Below the pieces are notes generated by a model that worked only from the letters and a program-made list of their open reading frames with translations, was not told the DNA's origin and did not search any database. This document shows, piece after piece, positions 7,591 through 15,543 of a DNA stretch of 36,567 nucleotides. The stretch comes from Oscillospiraceae bacterium. Lineage in GTDB: Bacteria > Bacillota > Clostridia > Oscillospirales > Oscillospiraceae. The stretch spans positions 1 to 36,567 of the forward strand of contig JAFQRK010000036.1 in NCBI GenBank assembly GCA_017410075.1, read 5' to 3'. The translations under genes were made by a program, and so were the position numbers. The first letter of the stretch is position 1. Every line of letters begins with the position of its first letter.

Positions 7591-8482
7591 CACCGTATTT
7601 TGGCGGACGCACCCATTTGACGATCCTGCCCAGGCAGGCATCCCCATTTCCTTTTGCCAGGATCCGATGGGAAACGCCCCGAAGAAACGCCGCCTGCACA
7701 TCCTCCGGGATCACAAAATCCCTTCCCTGCATCCGGGCCCAGGCTTTGGCCAGCGCCACAACGGAAAGCGTCGCCCTGGGGCTTCCGCCACGGGTGATAA
7801 ACAGAGATCTTCGCGTAGCCGTCATCAGCCGCACCGCATATTCCGTTACCGTTTCCCTGATATATGTAGCCGCTGCAGCGTCCTGCATTTCGATCAGCGC
7901 CTGCGCAGATACTGCCTGCTGCAGGCCGTCAAACCCCTGCAAAAGCATTTTGACCTCCTCCTTTTTTTCCGGATAGCCGATCCGCAGCCGCACCGAGAAC
8001 CGATCCAGAAGATTATCCGGCAGCGGGTGCGTCCCTGCTCCTCCCAAAGGATTTTGTGTGGCGATCACGGCAAAAGGCCGGGGCAGCTTGTGGCATACCC
8101 CGTCTACTGTCACCTGATTTTCCTCCATGGCCTCCAAAAGTGCCGATTGGGTACGGGAGGTGGCGCGGTTCAGCTCATCTGCCAGAAACAGATTGCACAT
8201 AACCGGCCCGGGTCTGTAGTGCATTTCCCCGTCACGGGGCATACAGTAGCCCACCACATCCGCCGGCATCACATCCGATGTAAACTGCACCCGACCCAGC
8301 GTCAGCCCCAACGCCTCCGCCAAAGCCGCCGCCAGGCTGGTTTTCCCCACCCCGGGGATATCCTCCAGCAAAATATGCCCCCTGGACAGGATCGCCGCCA
8401 GGCACCACAAAACTGTCTGCTCCTTGCCTGCGATCACCTTGCCAACCTGCTCCGTGACCTGCCTTGCCATTGCTTCGATCAT
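7583..8482 (-). CDS. MoxR-family AAA+ ATPase
   Basis: MoxR ATPases act as chaperone-like remodelers for partner membrane or secreted proteins. The product has 299 residues. Walker A lies in EDIPGVGKTSLA (GVGKTS at about 44-49) and Walker B in LFLADELNRA. The family blocks QSALLEAMEENQVTVDG and FAVIATQNP (sensor 1) are clear, and the lid domain carries PRATLSVVALAKAWA. I prefer the second ATG (MIEAMARQ) because GAGGG is eight bases upstream; the first ATG, two codons earlier, is too close to it. The gene overlaps the start of the DUF58/transglutaminase gene, the usual partner arrangement. Confidence 0.93.
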   Translation of the reverse strand: MIEAMARQVTEQVGKVIAGKEQTVLWCLAAILSRGHILLEDIPGVGKTSLAAALAEALGLTLGRVQFTSDVMPADVVGYCMPRDGEMHYRPGPVMCNLFLADELNRATSRTQSALLEAMEENQVTVDGVCHKLPRPFAVIATQNPLGGAGTHPLPDNLLDRFSVRLRIGYPEKKEEVKMLLQGFDGLQQAVSAQALIEMQDAAAATYIRETVTEYAVRLMTATRRSLFITRGGSPRATLSVVALAKAWARMQGRDFVIPEDVQAAFLRGVSHRILAKGNGDACLGRIVKWVRPPKYGDD

Positions 8483-8584
8483 CTGCATTTCCCTCTTTTG
8501 CGATCATAATGCAACATTATACAGTATTGGGCGTATCCATTGCCGTCGTAATCTGGTGGATTCTACCATTTTTCATATTCTGTA

Positions 8585-8613
8585 TTGCATTTTTGCAGAA
8601 AAATCGTTATGAT
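8585..8613 (+). promoter_or_regulatory. Sigma-A promoter for the DUF2461-dap operon
   Basis: TTGCAT, a 17-bp spacer and TATGAT, about 33 bases before the DUF2461 start codon. The divergent MoxR gene starts about 100 bases upstream. Confidence 0.7.
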
Positions 8614-8646
8614 ATACTTACCAGTTTGTGCTGTGAGGTGATCTTG

Positions 8647-9294
8647 ATGTTCTCAGGCTTTACGCCCGAAACTGTGGACTTCCTTTGGGGAATCCGGATG
8701 AACAACAACCGGGACTGGTTCCTGGCCAACAAACCCCACTATACCAACGCCCTTTACGAGCCGATGAAGGCCCTGGGACAAGAACTTTTCCTGCCCTTTG
8801 CGGACAAGCCGGGAAATCTTCTGAAGGTCAGCCGCATCTATCGGGATGCCCGGATGCACCATCCGCTGCCCTACAAGGAAAGCCTCTGGATCTGCATCCG
8901 CAAGGATGTGCAGTGGTGGGCAGAAAACCCCTGCCTTTTCTTTGAGATCAACCCCGAGGGCGTGGATTACGGTTTCTTCTATTGGAAGCCGCCCGTCGCT
9001 TCTGTGGAAAACTTCCGGCGGACAGTTACCGCCCAGCCCAAAAAATTCTTAAAAATGATCCGGGACGCGGAAGCCGCCACCGGCATTCATATTACAGCGG
9101 ATTGCTACAAGCGTCCGAAACCCACCGACAACAAAGCGCTCGCCCCCTATTTTGCCTGGAAAAGCGCCATCAGCTGCATTCGCCACGAGGACTTCAGCGA
9201 AGCTACCTTTGGCCCGGAGCTTGCAATCCGGGTGCGTACCATGTTTGAGCAGCTGATCCCCCTGTATGATTTTTTTAACAATTTTCGTGTGTAA
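8647..9294 (+). CDS. DUF2461 family protein
   Basis: A 215-residue soluble protein that matches DUF2461 from end to end: MFSGFTPETVDFLWGIRMNN at the start, DWFLANKPHY, KVSRIYRDARMHHPLPYKES, and SCIRHEDFSEATFGPEL near the end. No reaction is established for the family. I chose the ATG of MFSGFTPE, preceded by GAGGTGA; the frame stays open upstream across the promoter but has no ribosome site there. The stop is 15 bases before dapA, so the gene appears to be the first member of a lysine/diaminopimelate operon. Confidence 0.88.
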   Translation: MFSGFTPETVDFLWGIRMNNNRDWFLANKPHYTNALYEPMKALGQELFLPFADKPGNLLKVSRIYRDARMHHPLPYKESLWICIRKDVQWWAENPCLFFEINPEGVDYGFFYWKPPVASVENFRRTVTAQPKKFLKMIRDAEAATGIHITADCYKRPKPTDNKALAPYFAWKSAISCIRHEDFSEATFGPELAIRVRTMFEQLIPLYDFFNNFRV

Positions 9295-9309
9295 CAAAGG
9301 AGACAGAAT

Positions 9310-10197
9310 ATGAAAAATACAATTTTTAAGGGTATGGCCACCGCTTTGGTGACACCTATGACCGCCACCGGCGTGGACTATGACAATCTGGCTCGCCTGA
9401 TCGACTTCCAGCTGGAAAACGGCATCAACGCTCTGGTTGCCGTCGGCACCACCGGCGAAAGTGCCACTCTGAGCCCTGAAGAGCGCAAGGCCGTCATCCG
9501 CTTCACCGTGAATCGGGTCAATGGCCGCGTGCCCGTCATTGCCGGCACCGGCACCAACAACACCGCCCATGTTCTGGATTACACCCGCAGCGCCTGCGAC
9601 GATGGCGCCGATGCTGTTCTGGTGGTTACCCCCTACTATAACAAGGCCACCCAGTCCGGCCTGTTTGCCCACTACAGCGCTGTGGCCGACGTGACCGAGA
9701 AGCCTATGATCCTCTACAATGTCCCCTCCCGCACCGGCTGCAACCTGCTGCCGGAGACCGTTGCCAAGCTTGCCGAGCACGAGAAGATCGTAGCCGTCAA
9801 GGAGGCCAGCGGCAATATGAAACAGGCTGTGGAGATCTTTACCCGCTGCGGCGATAAGATCGACGTCTACTCCGGCGAGGATGCCATCACCGTTCCTATG
9901 GTTTCTATGGGCGGCGCCGGCGCTATCAGCGTTTTGTCCAATGTTGTTCCCAAGCTGTGCGTAGAAATGACCGATGCTGCCTTTGCCGGCGATTTCGCCA
10001 CCGCATCCGCGCTGCAGTGCAAGCTGCTGCCGCTGACCAACGCTCTGTTCAGCCAGGTCAACCCCATTCCTGCCAAGGCCGCCGTTTCTGCAATGGGCTT
10101 CGGCGAGGAGATCCTGCGCCTGCCGCTGACCAAGATGGAAGAGCCTATGCGCACCAATCTGTTTAACCAGATGCGGGCACTGGGAGTTCGCGTATGA
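9310..10197 (+). CDS. dapA: DapA, 4-hydroxy-tetrahydrodipicolinate synthase
   Basis: DapA condenses pyruvate with aspartate-semialdehyde, the first committed step to diaminopimelate and lysine. The product has 295 residues. The substrate loop GTTGES is at 46-51, the catalytic tyrosine Y136 in ILYNVPSRTG, and the Schiff-base lysine K164 in IVAVKEASGN. The ATG follows AAAGGAGA at the proper spacing. The last four bases overlap the dapB start (ATGA), showing translational coupling. No lysine riboswitch is visible upstream. Confidence 0.97.
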   Translation: MKNTIFKGMATALVTPMTATGVDYDNLARLIDFQLENGINALVAVGTTGESATLSPEERKAVIRFTVNRVNGRVPVIAGTGTNNTAHVLDYTRSACDDGADAVLVVTPYYNKATQSGLFAHYSAVADVTEKPMILYNVPSRTGCNLLPETVAKLAEHEKIVAVKEASGNMKQAVEIFTRCGDKIDVYSGEDAITVPMVSMGGAGAISVLSNVVPKLCVEMTDAAFAGDFATASALQCKLLPLTNALFSQVNPIPAKAAVSAMGFGEEILRLPLTKMEEPMRTNLFNQMRALGVRV

Positions 10198-10913
10198 GAG
10201 CGGTAATTTGCGGCGCCAACGGCGCAATGGGCAAGCTGATCGACGGCATTTTGGGCGATGAGGTCTGGGGTCGCGTCAGCATTGACGGCGAAAACGGCGT
10301 GCCCAAGACCTTTGCAGAGCTGGGCAAGGTGGACGCCAATATGGTCATCGACTTTTCCCACCACGCTGCCGTTGCCGATGTGCTGAACTATGCCATTTCC
10401 CTGAACTGCCCTGTGGTCATCGGCACCACCGGTCATACCGCTGCGGAAAAAGAACTGATCTACCAGGCTGCCAAGCAGATCCCTGTGTTCTATTCCGGCA
10501 ATATGAGTCTGGGCATCGCCGTGCTGTGCCGTCTGGCAAAGCAGGCCGCCAGCTTCTTCCCCGATGCGGATATCGAGATCGTGGAGACCCATCACACCCG
10601 GAAGGTGGATGCCCCCAGCGGAACTGCCCTGATGCTGTTCAACGCCATCAAGGAGGTTCGCCCCCAGGCTACCGCCAACTGCGGCCGTGCCGGTGAGGGC
10701 AAGCGCACCAAGGAGGAGATCGGCATTTCCTCCCTGCGGCTGGGCAATGTTGTAGGCGTGCACGAGGTCCACATCCACACCGCCACCCAGAGCCTGACCC
10801 TGCGCCACGATGCCATCACCCGTGCCATGCTGGCCGACGGTGCCGTGGATGCTGCCCGTTTTATGGAATGCAAACCCAAGGGTCTTTACAATATGGAGTC
10901 CATTCTGGGCTAA
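10194..10913 (+). CDS. dapB: DapB, 4-hydroxy-tetrahydrodipicolinate reductase
   Basis: DapB reduces the DapA product to tetrahydrodipicolinate with NAD(P)H. The 239-residue product begins with a Rossmann nucleotide site (AVICGANGAMGKLI), contains VIGTTGHT, and has the substrate signature IVETHHTRKVDAPSGTAL, which includes the catalytic histidine-lysine group. The C-terminal LRLGNVVGVHEVHI segment is typical. The start overlaps dapA by four bases; dapF begins nine bases after the stop. Confidence 0.97.
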   Translation: MRAVICGANGAMGKLIDGILGDEVWGRVSIDGENGVPKTFAELGKVDANMVIDFSHHAAVADVLNYAISLNCPVVIGTTGHTAAEKELIYQAAKQIPVFYSGNMSLGIAVLCRLAKQAASFFPDADIEIVETHHTRKVDAPSGTALMLFNAIKEVRPQATANCGRAGEGKRTKEEIGISSLRLGNVVGVHEVHIHTATQSLTLRHDAITRAMLADGAVDAARFMECKPKGLYNMESILG

Positions 10914-10922
10914 GGAGCTTTT

Positions 10923-11699
10923 ATGAATGTTTGGTATATGAACGGCGCCGGAAATGACTTTGCGGTGATCGACGCCCGGGGTCTTGCGCCTGACTACGCC
11001 CGGCTGGCTCTGGAGTTATGTAAACTAACCGGCGCTGACGGCTTTATGGCCATCGACAACTCCCAGATCGCCGATTTCAAGCTTCATTTCTATAATGCTG
11101 ACGGTTCCCGGGGCGAAATGTGCGGCAACGGCAGCCGCTGCATCTGCCGCTTCGCTTTTGAACACGGCATCGCCGGTGCGGATATGCGCGTAGAAACCGA
11201 TGCAGGCATCGTCTGCGGCAAGCGCTTAAGCCGGAGCCGGTATCTGGTGAAGCTGAACAATCCCGGTATTGTGGATCTTGCCCGCAAGACCGACACGGCC
11301 TATATCGAGCTGGGCGATCCCGGCGTGCCCCACGCCGTTACGGAAATTCCGGGGCTAAGCTGGGATATGCGCGCAGCGCTTCTGGAAAAAGCCAGGGGTC
11401 TTCGCTACGATCCTGCTTTCCCCAAGGGGGCAAATGTAAATTTCTTCACCTGGCTGGATGAAACCGCCATCCGCATCCTGACCTTTGAACGGGGCGTGGA
11501 GGATTACACTCTGGCCTGCGGCACGGGCAGTGCTTCCACCGCCGTTGTGCTGTGGCTGAGAGGTCTTCTTCCCACCGGCAAGCTGACGGTCAAAAATCCC
11601 GGCGGTGATCTTTCCGTCACCGTGGAAGGCAGCAGCGGTCAGATCGAAGCCCTCTGGCTGGAAGGCCCCACCGAGGTTGTCAAGATTTTTGAAGTGTAA
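10923..11699 (+). CDS. dapF: DapF, diaminopimelate epimerase
   Basis: DapF interconverts LL- and meso-diaminopimelate using two cysteines. Both active-site segments are present: MCGNGSRC in the N-terminal half and LACGTGSAST in the C-terminal half. The product has 258 residues, slightly short for the family (about 270-280). The first lines (MNVWYMNGAGNDFAVIDARG) fit the family's start, preceded by AAGGAG. The gene closes the DUF2461-dapA-dapB-dapF operon and is followed by a bidirectional terminator. Confidence 0.95.
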   Translation: MNVWYMNGAGNDFAVIDARGLAPDYARLALELCKLTGADGFMAIDNSQIADFKLHFYNADGSRGEMCGNGSRCICRFAFEHGIAGADMRVETDAGIVCGKRLSRSRYLVKLNNPGIVDLARKTDTAYIELGDPGVPHAVTEIPGLSWDMRAALLEKARGLRYDPAFPKGANVNFFTWLDETAIRILTFERGVEDYTLACGTGSASTAVVLWLRGLLPTGKLTVKNPGGDLSVTVEGSSGQIEALWLEGPTEVVKIFEV

Positions 11700-11730
11700 A
11701 AAAGAGATGCCCATCGGGCATCTCTTTTTT
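11699..11730. terminator. Bidirectional terminator between dapF and folC
   Basis: Stem AAAGAGATGCCC/GGGCATCTCTTT with a three-base loop and T6 on the plus strand; the minus strand also ends in a T-run. It immediately follows the dapF stop codon. Confidence 0.88.
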
Positions 11731-11748
11731 ATAAATATATGCACCACA

Positions 11749-11879
11749 CCTTGGCCCCCTCAAAGAGGGGGGCTGTCTTTTTGCAACGCAAAAAGACTGG
11801 GGGAGTGTCCTCCCGTAATAACAACACTCCCTCCGTCACGGCTTACGCCGTGCCACCTCCCTCAAAGAGGGAGGCGAGG
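11749..11879. repeat. Nested-hairpin intergenic repeat, family B copy 3
   Basis: Begins CCTTGGCCCCCTCAAAGAGG and ends CTCAAAGAGGGAGGCGAGG. It holds inner hairpins TCTTTTTGC-AAC-GCAAAAAGA and GCACGGC-GTAA-GCCGTGC (read on either strand) between conserved CTCCC/GGGAG arms. It ends two bases from the folC stop. Confidence 0.85.
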
Positions 11880-11881
11880 AA

Positions 11882-13153
11882 TTATCCCCTCTCATCCAGT
11901 GCCTTCTTAATATCGCCGATGGTATACAGCGAGCCGAAGCAGAGGACAACGCCGTCTTCGCCGGCCATCTCAATGGCCAGCTTCACGCCGTCGGCAATTT
12001 CCTCGCAGGCTGTGGCCTTTGCGCCGGCTTTTTCCAAATGCTCCGCTAGCTCCCGGGCCGGCAAGCGCCGGGGGTTGGGGGGCGTTACGCAGACAAACTG
12101 CTCCACCAGCGGCATTACCGGCCGGTACATATCGCCGTAATCCTTGTCCGCCAGCACGCCGGTCAGGGCAACGACCCGCTTGCCTGCCAGATAATCACCG
12201 ATATTCTTCACCAGCGCTTCAATGCATTGAGGATTGTGACCGCCGTCAATGATAAACAGCGGCTTTTCCCTTACAATATCAAACCGCCCCGGCCAGGAAA
12301 CATCCCGCAGACCGTCATAAATGTTCTGCCGGCTGATATTCCACCCCTTTTGGGTTAAGATTTCCACTGTCGCCAGCACCACCGCCGCATTTTTCATCTG
12401 GTGCGCGCCCAGCAGGGCGGTGCGCAGGCCCTTATATGTGCCGCAGTCAAAGCTCTGGCCGTCCAGACCGTGGGAAATGGGCGTGAGCCCCTCAAAATCC
12501 GCCTTTTTCAGCGCGACATTCCGCTGCTCGCAGACAGTTTCAAACACCTTTTCCACCGAAGGCGTACTGCGGTAGATCACGGCATCGCCGCCATCCTTGA
12601 AAATACCGGCCTTGGTAGCCGCAATTTCCTCCAGGGTTTTCCCCAGATAATCGGTATGATCCAGGCCGATATTGGTGATCACCGCCACCTCCGGCGTTGG
12701 GATTACATTGGTGGAATCCAGCGCGCCGCCCATTCCCACCTCCAGCACCACGATATCGCAGCCGCGGCGCTTGAAAAATTCAAAGCCGATGCAGGTCACC
12801 AGTTCAAATTCCGTCGGCGTATCCGCCATGGACTCCGCCAGCGGCTTTACAAACTCCGTGATCGCCACCAGTTCCTCATCGGTGATCATTTCCCCGTCCA
12901 CCTGCATCCGCTCGTGGAAGGTATAGATGTAGGGCGAGGTATACAGTCCGGTGCGATAGCCGGCCTTTCGCAGTATGGACGCGGTCATTGCCGCGGTGCT
13001 GCCCTTGCCGTTTGTGCCGGCAATGTGGACAAATTTCAGTTCATTCTGGGGATTTCCCATTTTCTCCAGCAGCGCAAAGGTGCGGCTCAGACCGGGCACG
13101 CTGCCCTTCCAGCACACGCTGTGGATATATTCCAACGCTTCATTTATGTTCAT
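11882..13153 (-). CDS. folC: FolC, folylpolyglutamate/dihydrofolate synthase
   Basis: FolC adds glutamate to folates (and to dihydropteroate), trapping them in the cell. The 423-residue product has the P-loop GTNGKGST at 46-53, the family block TSPYIYTFHERMQVDGEMI, and VVLEVGMGGALDSTNV, followed by ITNIGLDHTDYLG. The C-terminal domain carries IIDGGHNPQCIEAL. I chose the ATG of MNINEALEY, with AAGGTG seven bases upstream; a GTG three codons earlier lies inside that site. It lies 10 bases after folT and is therefore expected to be under the same THF riboswitch: imported folate is then polyglutamylated. Confidence 0.95.
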   Translation of the reverse strand: MNINEALEYIHSVCWKGSVPGLSRTFALLEKMGNPQNELKFVHIAGTNGKGSTAAMTASILRKAGYRTGLYTSPYIYTFHERMQVDGEMITDEELVAITEFVKPLAESMADTPTEFELVTCIGFEFFKRRGCDIVVLEVGMGGALDSTNVIPTPEVAVITNIGLDHTDYLGKTLEEIAATKAGIFKDGGDAVIYRSTPSVEKVFETVCEQRNVALKKADFEGLTPISHGLDGQSFDCGTYKGLRTALLGAHQMKNAAVVLATVEILTQKGWNISRQNIYDGLRDVSWPGRFDIVREKPLFIIDGGHNPQCIEALVKNIGDYLAGKRVVALTGVLADKDYGDMYRPVMPLVEQFVCVTPPNPRRLPARELAEHLEKAGAKATACEEIADGVKLAIEMAGEDGVVLCFGSLYTIGDIKKALDERG

Positions 13154-13163
13154 ATAAAACACC

Positions 13164-13724
13164 TTATTGAATCAATCTGCTTTTCTTAAGTCCAACGGTT
13201 ACCGGAATGCTTACCGCGGCCATTGCCAGGGAAAAGGCTATTCCCAGCGCGATTCGAATCCAGAACACACCAAACACCAGCGCGTAATTATAATAGCCAA
13301 ACATTTTGGAATCCACATAGTATGCCAGCGTATTCAGCACGGATGCCAGCACGCCGGCAATGGCACTAACGGCAAAAATCCAAACTGTGCGCCAGGATTT
13401 GAAAAGTTCCTCTGTTGTATACCGCCGCTTCAGACCCCACAGGCAAACACCGATCAGCAAGCCTCTGGTCACAGCAGGCAGAATCCACAACAGCGTTGTA
13501 GGCGTAAAGCCGTATGTCAGCATTTGGTTGATAAATTCGCCCAAAAAGCCAACGATTGCTGCGTCCAGCGGACCAAATACAACCGCACTTATTACTACCG
13601 GCAGATCCTCAACGGTAACCTTGACGCCAGCAATAATGAAAGAAAAGAAAGACAATCCCACAAACATAGCTGCCATAACGGCATTCAATGCTATCCGTTG
13701 TACAGTAAAGCGACTCTTTTTCAA
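13164..13724 (-). CDS. folT: FolT, folate-specific S component of an ECF transporter
   Basis: This membrane protein binds folate for uptake with the shared ECF energising module, which is not in this window. The 186-residue product has about five or six membrane segments. Its N-terminus (RIALNAVMAAMFVGLSFFSF) and VKVTVEDLPVVISAVVFGP resemble FolT-type S components, as do GFLGEFINQMLTYGFTPTT and LPAVTRGLLIG. The upstream THF riboswitch and the downstream folC make folate the likely substrate. The substrate call is inferred from context as well as sequence. Confidence 0.88.
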   Translation of the reverse strand: MKKSRFTVQRIALNAVMAAMFVGLSFFSFIIAGVKVTVEDLPVVISAVVFGPLDAAIVGFLGEFINQMLTYGFTPTTLLWILPAVTRGLLIGVCLWGLKRRYTTEELFKSWRTVWIFAVSAIAGVLASVLNTLAYYVDSKMFGYYNYALVFGVFWIRIALGIAFSLAMAAVSIPVTVGLKKSRLIQ

Positions 13725-13741
13725 TGGTTTTCTCCTTTCTG

Positions 13742-13775
13742 TAAAAGAAAATCCCCGTACCTATGGCACGGGGAG
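13742..13775 (-). terminator. Attenuator terminator of the THF riboswitch
   Basis: On the minus strand: CCCCGTGCC-ATA-GGTACGGGG, followed by ATTTTCTTTT, placed between the riboswitch and the folT start. Its 5' flank ACTCCCC is complementary to GGGGAGT in the riboswitch P3 loop, a possible alternative pairing. Confidence 0.8.
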
Positions 13776-13800
13776 TAAACTGCGCAAAAATTCACAAAGT

Positions 13801-13895
13801 CAGCGGGTGCGGATACCTCATCGCGGAACGAATCCTTCGTCCGCCAAACAACTCCCCATTTTGGCGGCACTTCACGCGAGGTTTCCTACTCTGTT
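13801..13895 (-). promoter_or_regulatory. THF (tetrahydrofolate) riboswitch
   Basis: Read on the minus strand, the aptamer runs AGAGTAG, then CTCGCGTGAAGTG. A perfect P3 stem follows, CCGCCAAA/TTTGGCGG, with loop ATGGGGAGTTG. It continues GACGAAGG, CGCGATGAGG and GTATCCGC. These match the conserved blocks of the folT-type THF riboswitch (GAGUAG, CGCGU-AAGUG, GACGAA, AUCCGC). Transcription from the promoter at 13903-13931 would begin right at its 5' edge, and a terminator follows. Folate binding is expected to turn folT-folC off. Confidence 0.87.
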
Positions 13896-13902
13896 TGAAG
13901 CT

Positions 13903-13931
13903 ATCATACAACATGATACCCAAATTGTAAA
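13903..13931 (-). promoter_or_regulatory. Sigma-A promoter for the folT-folC operon
   Basis: On the minus strand: TTTACA, 17-bp spacer, TATGAT. The -10 box is about 8-10 bases before the first conserved riboswitch nucleotides. Confidence 0.75.
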
Positions 13932-14011
13932 CAATAAATTTCCGTGAATAAAATTCCCATTGCTGGCAAACACTACCTCCGCAGATAAATTTCGATGTCA
14001 TTGACTAATTC

Positions 14012-14053
14012 TGTCATTCCGAGCGGTGACCGAGGTCACCGGTTCGCAATGAC
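14012..14053. repeat. Intergenic palindromic repeat, family A copy 3
   Basis: TGTCATTCCGAG ... CGCAATGAC, with an inner hairpin GGTGACC-GA-GGTCACC. It sits between the folT promoter and the SLH protein gene. The remaining sequence of this 371-bp gap is the THF control region plus about 80 bases in which I see nothing definite. Confidence 0.75.
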
Positions 14054-14095
14054 TCTATCTTCATGACATCGCGCAAAATTACAGGAGGGATTTTT

Positions 14096-15310
14096 ATGTT
14101 CCAGAAAAAATTACTTTGCTTTGCGCTGGCGCTTTGCTGCCTGATGGGCCTTGTTAGCGGCGTCGCCGCATTGGAGGTGGATTGCGATGCCACCTATTGC
14201 TTCAGCGGCGAGGATTTTGCCGCCGAAGAGCAGCTGACCGGCATCTGCATCACCGGTCTGCCCGATGCCGATACCGGCACCGCTATGCTGGGTCACCGGG
14301 TGCTGCAGCCCGGCGATATCCTCACCGCCGACCAGCTGGCGCAGATGACCTTTTCTCCCCTGCGCACCGAAACCGACAATCTGGCAGTGGTCACCTATCT
14401 TCCCATTTATGAAAATCGGGTCGCCCCCAGGACCAGTATGACCATTTCCATCAAGGGCAAGACCGATCAGCCTCCCGTGGCAGAGGACTATGCCCTGGAA
14501 ACCTACAAAAACCTGCCCATCACCGGCACGCTGAAGGTTACCGATCCCGAGGGCGAAGCTCTGACCTACTCTCTGACCCGCCAGCCCAAACGGGGCAGCG
14601 TTTCCATCCGCGAGGACGGCACATTTGAATACACCCCCAAGAAGAATAAGGTTGGCGTGGATTCCTTCCAGTTCACCGCCACCGACCCCCAGGGCAATGT
14701 TTCCCGTGAGGCCACCGTTACCGTAAGGATCCTGAAGCCCACCGACGCCGCCCAGTATACCGATACTGCAGGCTCTGACTGCCGCTTCGCCGCGGAATGG
14801 ATGAAAAATACCGGTCTGTTTGTAGGTGAGCAGATCGGTGGAGAGTATTGCTTTAACGAAAATGCCCCTGTCAGCCGCGGTCAATTCCTGGCTATGGCCG
14901 TCAAGGTGCTGGGCATCCCCACAGAGGATGGCGCAGCCTACACCGGCTACACCGATGATATCCCCAACTGGCTGAAGCCTTATCTGGCAGCAGCCATGCG
15001 CAGCGGTATGACTGCCGGCCTGCCGGCCTCCGAGTCCGGCGCATTTGGTGCTGAAGAAGCTATCACCGGCGGCGAAGCCGCAGTTATGCTGCAAAATGCA
15101 ATGGATCTTTCCGTATCCGTAGCTGCACAGGCTTCTGCCGGCAAGGATGACAGCCAAGCCCATTGGGCAGCCGCATCCGTTGCCGCTATGGGTGAAAACG
15201 GCATCGACCTGTCCCTGACAGACACCCTGACCCGTGGGGAGGTAGCCATTTTGCTGTATCAGATCAGCCAAATGACCGACTCCGCCCCCGGCCTGCAGAT
15301 GTATCAGTAA
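14096..15310 (+). CDS. Secreted SLH-domain surface protein with a cadherin-like domain
   Basis: A 404-residue exported protein, probably bound to the cell wall through SLH repeats. Residues 1-25 form a signal peptide (KKLLCFALALCCLMGLVSGV, cleavage near VAA-LE). Residues about 26-118 are an unassigned beta-rich region. Residues about 122-214 form a cadherin/Ig-like repeat of the kind with PVAEDYALET and VDSFQFTATDPQGNVS. Three degenerate SLH units fill the C-terminus: one around AAEWMKNTGLF, one around IPNWLKPYLAAAMRSGMTAG, and one around AHWAAASVAAMGENGI with TRGEVAILLYQI. The ATG follows CAGGAGGGA. No neighbouring gene indicates a specific role. Confidence 0.85.
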   Translation: MFQKKLLCFALALCCLMGLVSGVAALEVDCDATYCFSGEDFAAEEQLTGICITGLPDADTGTAMLGHRVLQPGDILTADQLAQMTFSPLRTETDNLAVVTYLPIYENRVAPRTSMTISIKGKTDQPPVAEDYALETYKNLPITGTLKVTDPEGEALTYSLTRQPKRGSVSIREDGTFEYTPKKNKVGVDSFQFTATDPQGNVSREATVTVRILKPTDAAQYTDTAGSDCRFAAEWMKNTGLFVGEQIGGEYCFNENAPVSRGQFLAMAVKVLGIPTEDGAAYTGYTDDIPNWLKPYLAAAMRSGMTAGLPASESGAFGAEEAITGGEAAVMLQNAMDLSVSVAAQASAGKDDSQAHWAAASVAAMGENGIDLSLTDTLTRGEVAILLYQISQMTDSAPGLQMYQ

Positions 15311-15322
15311 AAATTTTCCCCA

Positions 15323-15487
15323 TACCTTCCCCCGAGGGGAAGGTGCTGAGCGTTAGCGAAGCGGAAGAGGAATTCGGGCAGTAATTTTAGATTAATCTCA
15401 ATTTTAGGGCTTATACGGCACTTTGGTGCACGCCATTCCTCTCCCGTCAGCCTATCGGCTGCCACCCTCTCCCCGGGAGAGGGTATG
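15323..15487. repeat. Nested-hairpin intergenic repeat, family B copy 4 (diverged, long)
   Basis: Outer arms ACCTTCCCCCGAGGGGAAGG and CCCTCTCCCCGGGAGAGGG are conserved, and the inner part has CGTTAGCGAAGCGGAAGAGG and CAGCCTATCGGCTG. A central 60-base AT-richer stretch makes this the longest copy. Confidence 0.75.
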
Positions 15488-15504
15488 CCAAGCTCTCTCA
15501 AAAG

Positions 15505-15535
15505 AAAAAGGGACGGATTGCTCCGTCCCTTTTAT
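15505..15535. terminator. Terminator between the SLH gene and the nucleotidyltransferase gene
   Basis: Stem AAAAGGGACGGA/TCCGTCCCTTTT, loop TTGC. On the minus strand it follows the nucleotidyltransferase stop and ends in TTTTTCTTTT; it can also stop rightward transcripts. Confidence 0.85.
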
Positions 15536-15543
15536 CTATTCTC

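Noticed and set aside
9295..9309. Lysine riboswitch before dapA
   Set aside because: Only 15 bases separate dapA from the preceding gene, and the leader upstream of DUF2461 is too short for a lysine aptamer.
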